Assembly (NCBI GenBank): GCA_965228215.1
Contig: OZ245800.1
Coordinates: forward strand, 2,914,001-2,978,000
Direction: 5' to 3'
Length of the DNA stretch: 64,000 bases
Origin: Maricaulis sp965228215
GTDB taxonomy: Bacteria; Pseudomonadota; Alphaproteobacteria; Caulobacterales; Maricaulaceae
Notes under the pieces: generated by a model
The model's database searches: none
Told to the model about the DNA's origin: nothing
What the model saw: the letters and a program-made list of their open reading frames with translations, nothing else
Part shown: piece after piece, positions 33,435 through 40,947 of the stretch
Layout of the letters: each line of letters begins with the position of its first letter
Position numbering within the stretch: position 1 is the first letter of the stretch
Translations under genes and position numbers: made by a program

Positions 33435-33559
33435 ACTTTTCCCGGATAAGCCCGGCCCCGGGCCGGGCGAAGTCCGGGGCTTACGCCGGCTGACCGGTCT
33501 GCGGCGACCGGTGAGCCCCGGATATCAGCCGGGACGGGCCCGGCCTCTTCCGGGAGAAG
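33435..33559. repeat. Dispersed palindromic intergenic repeat, copy A
   Basis: A unit of about 125 bp whose ends (CTTTTCCCGGA and TCCGGGAGAAG) are imperfect inverted repeats. It is clearly homologous along its length to 44641-44766. Internal matching blocks include AAGTCCGGGGC, CCCGGATATC and the GCCCGGCC flanks. Fills the gap between hutC and the serine hydrolase gene; no coding potential. Confidence 0.8.
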
Positions 33560-33583
33560 TGTAGCTTGGCATGCGGGCTAACC

Positions 33584-34798
33584 TCACTCCTCCACCGCCG
33601 CCATCAGCCGGCGGATAAACTCCCCGCGTTCGCGGGCCTCGATCCAGCGGACCACGGCCACGATGCCGTTGTCGGGATCGACATAGACCATGTTCGCGCC
33701 GGCGCCGAGATAGGCGAAACTGGAGGCCGGGGCCTCCTCGACGCTGATCGAGGCACCGGGCACGTCGGGCCGGTTGAGGAAGAAATTCATGTAGCCGTAG
33801 TGCGGCGCGACATCGGTGGGGGTCAGCGAGGCGTCGAACCAGGCATCCGACAGGATCTGTTCGCCATCCCATTCGCCGCGGCGCATGCCAAGCAGGCCCA
33901 GACGGGCCTGGTCATAGGCCGACAGCATCATGCCGCCGCCCCAATGACCGCCGCCGGAGACGGACCACATTTCTTCGCCGTTCAGCTCGACATAACTGTT
34001 GCGATAGCCATGCCATTCCCAGGTGCCGGAAGATCCGATCGGGTCCATGACATGTTCGGCGAGCACGTCCGGCAGCGGACGTTCCCAGACATGCAGGGCC
34101 GCCAGCGCCAGCGCATTCACGCGCACATCATTGTATTCCCAGTTGGCGCCGGGCTCGGGCGGACCAGCGACCAGATCGCGGGCCGGATTGTCACGCGCCG
34201 GGCGATCAGCCCAGGCCGGCTTGTCCCACAGCGTGCCCCACCAGCCGGACGTCTGGCGCAGCATCTGGTCCCAGGTGATGGCGGCATTGTGCTCGGTGTG
34301 GAAACGCGCGTCGGAGACATATTGCGAGACCGGGTCATTCACATCCGCGATCAGGCCCTCATCGACCGCCACGCCGACCACGTGGGAGAGGAAGGTCTTG
34401 GAGATGGAGAAGGTCATGTCGACCCGGTCGAGATCGCCCCATTCAGCAACGATATAGCCGTCCTTGAGGATGATACCGGCGGGACCCCCGCGATAGCGCA
34501 GCTCGCCCAGCGGGCTGGAATGCGGTTCGAACGCCCAGCGCAGCGGCACCCAGGTGGCCAGGTCTCGCGGATCGACACCGTCCCAGCCGTCCGGCGGGGA
34601 TGTTTCATTGTCCTGGGCAAACTGGACGGCATCGGCCAGCGCGGCGGCATCCAGGCCCATCTCGGCTGCGTCGCGTCGCTCCCAGTCGGCATCACCGCGA
34701 GCCGGCACATAATCGGCGCTGTCCTGTGCGACGGAACAGGCCGTCAGCATCACGGCTGCCGACAGTCCCAGCAGCGTTTTTCCCAGAAGCTTCTGCAT
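33584..34798 (-). CDS. Lipoprotein serine hydrolase, beta-lactamase class C fold
   Basis: A 404-residue SxxK hydrolase. Signal peptide with lipobox L18-T-A-C21, so an exported lipoprotein. Nucleophile motif S131-I-S-K134 in MTFSISKTF; a YxN-type motif is less clear (WEYNDVRVN). GGGHWGGGMMLSAYDQARLG is a family feature. These proteins act as esterases, D-aminopeptidases or PBP-like enzymes; true beta-lactamase activity is not implied. ATG 34798 begins the signal peptide. Diverges from the secreted unknown gene. A second, unrelated-looking SxxK hydrolase is at the right edge. Confidence 0.87.
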   Translation of the reverse strand: MQKLLGKTLLGLSAAVMLTACSVAQDSADYVPARGDADWERRDAAEMGLDAAALADAVQFAQDNETSPPDGWDGVDPRDLATWVPLRWAFEPHSSPLGELRYRGGPAGIILKDGYIVAEWGDLDRVDMTFSISKTFLSHVVGVAVDEGLIADVNDPVSQYVSDARFHTEHNAAITWDQMLRQTSGWWGTLWDKPAWADRPARDNPARDLVAGPPEPGANWEYNDVRVNALALAALHVWERPLPDVLAEHVMDPIGSSGTWEWHGYRNSYVELNGEEMWSVSGGGHWGGGMMLSAYDQARLGLLGMRRGEWDGEQILSDAWFDASLTPTDVAPHYGYMNFFLNRPDVPGASISVEEAPASSFAYLGAGANMVYVDPDNGIVAVVRWIEARERGEFIRRLMAAVEE

Positions 34799-34937
34799 CG
34801 ACGCCCTCCTCCAGATCGATGCGGGAAACCTAGCGCAATTCCGGCCCCTGCACAGGTGTGTGAGGGCATAATCCGATACCGCGCTTGACCCGCCCGGCAG
34901 GTCAGCTGAGGCTAGCCACAGAGCGGGAGGATCTGCC

Positions 34938-36176
34938 ATGCGTGCCGGATATCTTGTTTCAGGCTTGGTGATGGTTGCGGCGCTGACCGCGCCGGCACAC
35001 GCTCAGCATCTGACCGCGCGCCTGCTTACACCGCTCGAACCCGCTCCAGGCATGATCACGCTAATGGGGCCGCACAGTCCGGAACTGGCTGCCTACTACG
35101 GGATCGCACCTCAGAATCGGCCCTACAATCTCAATCGCCGGACCGGCCCGTTCCTGAACATCATGGCGATGACCGGGGTCGGTGCGACCAGTATATCGGT
35201 TCCAGGACAGACCATCCCGCTGATCCTCCAGGAATGGGGCCAGCTGACATGTCCGAACCTGCGCCCCTGCATGCTTCTGGCCCTGGATCCGGTCGGCGAT
35301 ACATTCGAACTCACGGAATTTGCCGTCGATCTGTACGAGCCGGTGCCCGATCCGGACGGCGGGTGTGTGATCGTCAGCGGCACCCTGACCGAAACCCTCA
35401 CGGCACAGCGTCCAACCGGCGCACCGCAAATGGTGATGCTGCAACCCCTGGCACCACCGCAAACTCCGCCCATTATCCCAAATCCCCCGGCCATGCTGGC
35501 GCCTGAGGACTACCAGCTCCCCATGTTTGAAAGCGTAAATTTCCTGCCACCCGGCATCGCTCGTTTCGAAGTCTGCGGGGATGTTCCTGACGCTCATACC
35601 GGCCAACTGACCTATGCCATGACACAGCGCGGCAATGACTGGAGCTGGCAGTCGAGCGGGGAATGGCAGATCACCATCCAGGACAACGGCTATCATGGCG
35701 CCGGTCACAGCGCGGTGGCCCGGCATCTCGGCGGAAGCGACAGTTTCGAGGGGCTTTTGGTCAACGTCGTGCCCGGCAGTACTGGTACGCTGAATCTCAC
35801 TGTCGAGCCGGTCTATGACAGTTTTGCGGAGAGCCAGTACGAATTTGATCCGGAGTCGAATGATCCGCCCGAGGCCATCGCCTACAGGCTGGGCTTTGAA
35901 GGCCGTCCGGATCTCGCGGGCAAGCATTTGCTGATCTTCAGCGAACCGCCCGGCTTGCCGCACTCGACGGGCCGGCTGAATACGCAAGAATCAAACAATC
36001 CATCCGCGCTGGCCCTGTCCTATTTCTTTCGCGAATTCCTGGCCGCTGGAAATGAAGCGGAAGTTCCGGTGACGTACTCACAGGCCATGACAATCGATCC
36101 CGTCGATTTCGGAGGCATGGGCCAGCCCTTTGAGCTGAGCCTGGACCTGAGCTGGCGGCTCGACACCGAGGACTAG
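34938..36176 (+). CDS. Hypothetical secreted protein
   Basis: A 412-residue protein starting with a Sec signal peptide (GYLVSGLVMVAALTAPAHA then QHL). GGGAGGA precedes the ATG. Cysteines are few (C104 and C110 in LTCPNLRPCM, C142 and one near 213), which could form disulfides in the periplasm. A proline-rich linker (LAPPQTPPIIPNPPAML) near 170-187 separates two beta-rich halves. No family recognised. It ends with a 4-bp tail-to-tail overlap with the TonB receptor gene. Confidence 0.75.
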   Translation: MRAGYLVSGLVMVAALTAPAHAQHLTARLLTPLEPAPGMITLMGPHSPELAAYYGIAPQNRPYNLNRRTGPFLNIMAMTGVGATSISVPGQTIPLILQEWGQLTCPNLRPCMLLALDPVGDTFELTEFAVDLYEPVPDPDGGCVIVSGTLTETLTAQRPTGAPQMVMLQPLAPPQTPPIIPNPPAMLAPEDYQLPMFESVNFLPPGIARFEVCGDVPDAHTGQLTYAMTQRGNDWSWQSSGEWQITIQDNGYHGAGHSAVARHLGGSDSFEGLLVNVVPGSTGTLNLTVEPVYDSFAESQYEFDPESNDPPEAIAYRLGFEGRPDLAGKHLLIFSEPPGLPHSTGRLNTQESNNPSALALSYFFREFLAAGNEAEVPVTYSQAMTIDPVDFGGMGQPFELSLDLSWRLDTED

Positions 36177-38185
36177 CGCGTCAGGCGCAGTCCCAGACTG
36201 AATGCGCGATCCTCGCCCGGGAAATAGCGATCATTGCCAAAGGCGAAATCAGCGCGTTCGGCGTAGAATTCATCGGTCAGATTGCGCACCGTGCCGAAGA
36301 TTTCCAACCCGTCGCCCAGATCCTTGCGAACGCGTAGATGGAAGACGTCATGTCCGTCATAGCTGCGGGAATTGGCGGCATTGGTGAAGTATTCGCCGAC
36401 ATGGACCCAGTCGAGGCTGGCGGTCAGCGTGTCGGTGGCGGCCCAGTCGAGCCCGGCCTGCCAGAGCCATTCCGGCGCCGTGTCGATCTGATTGCCCTTC
36501 ACGATGACCTCGCTGGCCCGGCCGACCGGGCGGTTGAAGTCGTATTCGTGCTGCGCCCAGCTGCCGGAAATCCGGCTGGTCAGGCGGTCGGTGACGTCGA
36601 GCGCGAGCTCGAATTCGATGCCCTGGTGTCGGGTCTTGCCGTCGGTGACATTGATGCCATCGGCATCGCGGAAGAAGACATTCTCCTTGCGCATCGTGTA
36701 GGCGACGAGCTCGAAACGGCCGGCATTACCCAGTTCGCGGCGATAGCCGATCTCGGCACTGTCGAGCGTTTCCGGCTCGATCGCATCGATGATCTGCCCG
36801 GCCTGGAGACGATAGAGTTCCGCCGTCTGCGGCGCCCGGCTGCCTCGCGCGATCCGCGCGAAGAGCACGCCGCTCTCATCGACCTGCCAGCTCAGGCCCA
36901 GATTGGGCGTGACCACGTCGAAACTGTCCTCGCGATCGGCCAGGCGCTGGAAACGTCCGACCGTGTTGGCGGGCAGATTGTTGTCGTAATCGAAAGCCGT
37001 GGATTCCCAGCGCACACCGGCATGCAGTGTCACCTCACTCGCCAGCTCCCATCGTCCCTGCGCATAGAGCGCGAACACGTCGGCATCGACCGTGTAGTCG
37101 TAATGATCACCCTGGACGAAGGAGAAGATGGTCGGCCGCTCCTGCGTTTCGCGCAGATAGCCGGACGTGCGTTCCAGGTCCGCGCCGAAGGTGATGCGGG
37201 ATGTCTCGCGGTCACGCACCAGGGCCGCCTGGAGACCGGCACTGGTGTGACCGCTCTCCTCCAGCGCCTCGGAGGGCACGAAATGCATCAGGAAATCCAT
37301 TTCGTTGTACCGGGCATAGGGCGTCAGCGACCAGAGCCAGCCCTCGCCGGCAGCGCCTTCCAGGCGCAGGGATGAGCGCACGGCCCGGGCGTCGCGATAG
37401 GCTTCCGGATCGGAATTGCCGCGCCGCAGGGCCGGATCCTCATAGGCGTTGGCTCCGAAGACAAAACCGGCCGTCTCCTGGTTGAGCGAGATGATGGCCG
37501 TGGTGAAACGCCAGCTCACCTCGCCCATATCGCCGTCAGCGCGGAAGAGCGCGTCGATCCGGTCAAGACCTGCATCATCGCGCCAGCCATCTTCATGCTG
37601 GCCGGACAGGCCGATCAGCGTGTCGACCTGGTCGCCGTCACGGGTCCAGACGCCTCGACCGCGATCGCGTCCGAAGGATCCGGCCTCGATCTCGAAATAA
37701 TCTGCCGTTTCCGCCGGAGACGGCGTGGCGAGGTTCACGAGACCATGCAGGGCGTTGGAGCCATAGAGCGAGGGTCCGGGACCGCGCACGACTTCCACCG
37801 ATCCGGACAGGCCGGACAGGCTCTCGAACAGGCCGTTGACGTTGGCAAAACCCGCCGCGCGCAGCGGGATGCCGTCCTCCAGATAGAGGAAGGACCCGGC
37901 GCCGGCACCGCCGGTCAGGACAGGCGAACGGATCGATGTGAGATGTTCCGCGCCATTGCCGCGATGCAGGAAGACACCCGGCGCCCGGTTGAGCAGTTCG
38001 GCCGGGTGATGTGCACCCGTCGTGATGATGGTCTCGTCGTCAAACCGTGTGACCGGCAGGACGGTATCCTGCGCGGACTCGCCGAGACGGTCCCCGGTGA
38101 TGATGACGACATCCTGGGCAGCCGCAGACGCAGCAAACAGGGCGGAGGCGGCCCAGACGGAACTGGTGACAAACAGGCGTTTCAT
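36173..38185 (-). CDS. TonB-dependent outer-membrane receptor
   Basis: A 670-residue receptor. Signal peptide (RLFVTSSVWAASALFAASAA), then a TonB-box-like QDVVIITGDRL, plug domain (ELLNRAPGVFLHRGNGAEHL, then SVEVVRGPGPSLYGSNALHG) and a 22-strand barrel ending FGTVRNLTDEFYAERADFAF and LGLRLTR. Size and plug resemble BtuB/siderophore-type receptors, but the ligand cannot be assigned. The final residue is Arg, not the usual aromatic. ATG 38185 begins the signal; an upstream TTG extension is not signal-like. It lies downstream of hisIE by about 50 bp but is probably independently controlled. Confidence 0.9.
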   Translation of the reverse strand: MKRLFVTSSVWAASALFAASAAAQDVVIITGDRLGESAQDTVLPVTRFDDETIITTGAHHPAELLNRAPGVFLHRGNGAEHLTSIRSPVLTGGAGAGSFLYLEDGIPLRAAGFANVNGLFESLSGLSGSVEVVRGPGPSLYGSNALHGLVNLATPSPAETADYFEIEAGSFGRDRGRGVWTRDGDQVDTLIGLSGQHEDGWRDDAGLDRIDALFRADGDMGEVSWRFTTAIISLNQETAGFVFGANAYEDPALRRGNSDPEAYRDARAVRSSLRLEGAAGEGWLWSLTPYARYNEMDFLMHFVPSEALEESGHTSAGLQAALVRDRETSRITFGADLERTSGYLRETQERPTIFSFVQGDHYDYTVDADVFALYAQGRWELASEVTLHAGVRWESTAFDYDNNLPANTVGRFQRLADREDSFDVVTPNLGLSWQVDESGVLFARIARGSRAPQTAELYRLQAGQIIDAIEPETLDSAEIGYRRELGNAGRFELVAYTMRKENVFFRDADGINVTDGKTRHQGIEFELALDVTDRLTSRISGSWAQHEYDFNRPVGRASEVIVKGNQIDTAPEWLWQAGLDWAATDTLTASLDWVHVGEYFTNAANSRSYDGHDVFHLRVRKDLGDGLEIFGTVRNLTDEFYAERADFAFGNDRYFPGEDRAFSLGLRLTR

Positions 38186-38232
38186 GCGGCGCAAACTAGC
38201 GCGGCGCCCCGGTCTGGCAATCCTGCTCGCGA

Positions 38233-38856
38233 CTATTTGTTCGCGGCCTTCACCGCGTGGCGCGTCCGCAGCACATCGACGCAATCCTCCAGGCTCAGTC
38301 CGCGGCTTTCCAGCAGGACCATGAGGTGGAAGAGCAGGTCTGCAGCCTCGCCTGTCAGCGCCTCGTCATCCTCGGACACGGCTGCCATTGCGACTTCAAC
38401 GCCTTCCTCGCCCACTTTCTGCGCGGGACGCTTGGGCGCCTTGGCCAGGAGACCGCCGACATACGAGCCCTTGGGCTTTTCCTTCTTGCGCTTCTTGATG
38501 ATGGCCCGCAGGTGCGCGAGGAAGCCCAGGCCCGGAGCCGGATCATCCCCGAAACAGGTCACCGTACCCGTGTGGCAGGCCGGACCTTTCGGCTTCACCT
38601 CGACGAGCAGCGTATCGCTGTCGCAGTCCAGGCTCATCGTGACGAGCTTGAACGTATTGCCGGAGGTCTCGCCCTTCTTCCACAGCCTCTGCTTGGTCCG
38701 GCTGAAGAAGTGGACCTTGCGTGTCTCGATGGTCTGTTCGAGCGCCTCCGCATTCATGTAGCCGAGCATCAGGACCTGGCGCGTCGCCGCATCCTGGATG
38801 ATGGCCGGCACGAGACCGTCCACCTTTTCCCAATTGATGGAATCCGACTTGATCAT
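38233..38856 (-). CDS. hisIE: Bifunctional phosphoribosyl-AMP cyclohydrolase/phosphoribosyl-ATP diphosphatase
   Basis: A 207-residue fusion catalysing steps 2 and 3 of histidine synthesis. HisI half (1-120): VPAIIQDAATRQVLMLGYMN, FFSRTKQRLWKKGETSGNTF and the zinc/Mg region LDCDSDTLLVEVKPKGPACH. HisE half (about 122-207): KAPKRPAQKVGEEGVEVAMA and LLFHLMVLLESRGLSLEDC. The fused form is typical of gammaproteobacteria and some others, whereas many alphaproteobacteria keep hisI and hisE apart. Last gene of the his operon, overlapping hisF by 4 bp. Confidence 0.95.
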   Translation of the reverse strand: MIKSDSINWEKVDGLVPAIIQDAATRQVLMLGYMNAEALEQTIETRKVHFFSRTKQRLWKKGETSGNTFKLVTMSLDCDSDTLLVEVKPKGPACHTGTVTCFGDDPAPGLGFLAHLRAIIKKRKKEKPKGSYVGGLLAKAPKRPAQKVGEEGVEVAMAAVSEDDEALTGEAADLLFHLMVLLESRGLSLEDCVDVLRTRHAVKAANK

Positions 38857-39620
38857 GGGCGTACCCCAACCCCTTCACTAGCGAGATAGGTTTTCAATTC
38901 ACCGATCCCGATCAGCCCCTTGTGAAAAACACTGGCCGCCAGCGCACCATCCACATTGGCCTGTTCGAAGACGGATTTGAAGTGGTCTTTTCGACCGGCT
39001 CCGCCCGAGGCGATCAGGGGTGTGGAACAGATCTCGCGCACGGCCTTCAGCTGGTCGATGTCATACCCGTCGCGCACACCGTCCTGGTCCATGCAGTTGA
39101 GCACGATCTCGCCTGCGCCGCGATCGAGTGCCTCGGCGACCCAGTCCAGCGTGCGCCGGCCGGCGCGCTGCGTCTTGTCGGGATCGCCCGTGAACTGGTG
39201 CACCACCCACACGCCCTCGCTCAGCCGGCTGTCGATACCCACGACGATGCATTGCGTGCCGAACTCGGCGGCGAGCCGGTCGATGAGTGCCGGATCCTGC
39301 AGGGCCGGTGTGTTGACGGAGATCTTGTCGGCGCCGGCAAACAGGCGGGCCCTCGCATCGTCGATCGTGCGGATACCGCCGGCGACACAGAAGGGAATAT
39401 CGATCTCGCGCGCCACCGCGCTGACCCATTCCGGTTCAACGGTTTCTCCACGCGTGCTGGCGGCAATGTCGTAGAAGACGAGCTCGTCCGCCCCCTCCTC
39501 CGCATAGCGGCGAGCCAGGGCGACGATATCGCCGACATCCTCGTGATCACGGAACCGCACGCCCTTGACCACACGGCCGTCGCGCACGTCCAGGCAGGGA
39601 ATTATACGCCGGGCGAGCAT
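38853..39620 (-). CDS. hisF: Imidazole glycerol phosphate synthase, cyclase subunit
   Basis: A 255-residue TIM barrel that uses ammonia from HisH to form imidazole glycerol phosphate and AICAR. The first catalytic Asp is in IIPCLDVRDGRVVKGV, the second in VGIDSRLSEG; phosphate sites are SVNTPALQD and ASGGAGRKDHF. Overlaps hisA by 19 bp and hisIE by 4 bp, indicating coupled translation. Confidence 0.96.
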   Translation of the reverse strand: MLARRIIPCLDVRDGRVVKGVRFRDHEDVGDIVALARRYAEEGADELVFYDIAASTRGETVEPEWVSAVAREIDIPFCVAGGIRTIDDARARLFAGADKISVNTPALQDPALIDRLAAEFGTQCIVVGIDSRLSEGVWVVHQFTGDPDKTQRAGRRTLDWVAEALDRGAGEIVLNCMDQDGVRDGYDIDQLKAVREICSTPLIASGGAGRKDHFKSVFEQANVDGALAASVFHKGLIGIGELKTYLASEGVGVRP

Positions 39621-40336
39621 GCCAGGGCCTCCGCCAACTCGAACCTGCCCTCATAGAGCGCCTTGCCGGTGATGACACCGGCCGCGCCCGCTTCACGCAC
39701 CGCGCCGAGATCCTCCAGCGAGGACACACCGCCGGAGGCCTGCCAGTCGATCGATGGATAGCGCGTGCACAGGTCGCGATAGAGCTCGACATTCGGCCCG
39801 CTCAGATCGCCATCCCGGTCGATATCGGTCACCAGGGCGTGGCGCAGATCCCGGCCCTTATAGGCCTCGATGACCGCGTCCAGCGTGGTCATCATCATGT
39901 CGGTCCAGCCCTGCAGCGCCGGCCGGTAGGAACGGCCGGACTTGCGCACATCCAGGGCGAGACAGAGCCGGTCGCCGCCATAACGGTCGAGCCATTCGCC
40001 GACCTTGGCGGGAGATTTCACGGCCAGACTGCCGATGATGACGCGTTCGACACCGGCGGCCAGAAGCGCTTCGACATCTTCCTCCGTGCGCACTCCACCG
40101 CCGGTCTGGATGCGCAGGCCGGTCTCGCAGAGCGAACGGATCGCATCCGCCTGGCGGCGCTCACCGTCGCGGGCGCCGGACAGGTCCACCACGTGCAGCC
40201 AGACCGCCCCGGCCTTGCCGAAACGCTGGGCGACAGCGACGGGATCGTCGCCATAATCCGTGACGGCCCCGAAATCACCCTTGTGCAGGCGGACGACACG
40301 GCCTTCGAGAAGATCGATTGCGGGATATATAATCAT
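39602..40336 (-). CDS. hisA: ProFAR isomerase
   Basis: A 244-residue TIM barrel isomerising ProFAR to PRFAR. Catalytic Asp in YPAIDLLEGRVVRLHKGDFG, second Asp in LVTDIDRDGDLSGPN; phosphate-binding TGGGVRTEEDVE and ASGGVSSLEDL. Coupled to hisH by a 4-bp overlap and to hisF by 19 bp. Confidence 0.96.
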   Translation of the reverse strand: MIIYPAIDLLEGRVVRLHKGDFGAVTDYGDDPVAVAQRFGKAGAVWLHVVDLSGARDGERRQADAIRSLCETGLRIQTGGGVRTEEDVEALLAAGVERVIIGSLAVKSPAKVGEWLDRYGGDRLCLALDVRKSGRSYRPALQGWTDMMMTTLDAVIEAYKGRDLRHALVTDIDRDGDLSGPNVELYRDLCTRYPSIDWQASGGVSSLEDLGAVREAGAAGVITGKALYEGRFELAEALACSPGV

Positions 40337-40947
40337 GCGGCCTGCTCCAGGAAATTGCCGAGGATGCGGGCCCCGGTCGCGGCAGATCGTTCAGGGTGAA
40401 ACTGGCAGCCCGCGACATGGCCATGCCGGACCATGGCCGCGATATCGGCGCCATAGGAGGTCTCCGCGACCGCAGCCGGGCCGGCGGACTTGAAATAACC
40501 GTGCACGAAATAGACATGGCTGCCGGCCTCGACACCGGCGAGGAGCGGCTCGGAGGGAACGAGCCGCTCCAGCGTGTTCCAGCCCATGTGCGGCCAGGTC
40601 AAAGCGGGATCGGACGGCAGACGCTCGATGCGTCCGGGGATGAGACCGAGACAGTCGACATCATCCTCGGCCGAGCGTTCGAACAGCATCTGCATGCCCA
40701 GGCAGATACCCAGCAGCGGACGCGTATCGTCCTGCAGCGCGCCGGCCCAGCCCGAGGCGCGCATCTGCGCCATGGCCGGACCCGCCGAACCGACACCGGG
40801 CAGGATCAGACGCTGCGCATCAGCAGCCGCGTCCGGCGTTTTCGCCATGCGGTAATCCGCACCGAGCCGGTCCAGCGCAAAGCGGACCGAGGCGATGTTC
40901 GCGCAGCCGGTATCAATTATGGCGGTATCGATGCTGGCGAGGGTCAT
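40333..40947 (-). CDS. hisH: Imidazole glycerol phosphate synthase, glutamine amidotransferase subunit
   Basis: A 204-residue class I amidotransferase feeding ammonia to HisF. The triad is visible: nucleophile cysteine in LLGICLGMQMLFE, His and Glu in VAGCQFHPERS. LILPGVGSAGPAMAQMR is the oxyanion-strand region. Overlaps the hisD-hisB fusion by 4 bp upstream and hisA by 4 bp downstream. Confidence 0.96.
   Translation of the reverse strand: MTLASIDTAIIDTGCANIASVRFALDRLGADYRMAKTPDAAADAQRLILPGVGSAGPAMAQMRASGWAGALQDDTRPLLGICLGMQMLFERSAEDDVDCLGLIPGRIERLPSDPALTWPHMGWNTLERLVPSEPLLAGVEAGSHVYFVHGYFKSAGPAAVAETSYGADIAAMVRHGHVAGCQFHPERSAATGARILGNFLEQAA

Noticed and set aside
33584..34798. Antibiotic-resistance beta-lactamase
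   Set aside because: SxxK fold only; lipoprotein with an unclear YxN motif fits esterase/PBP-like relatives better, so resistance should not be inferred.
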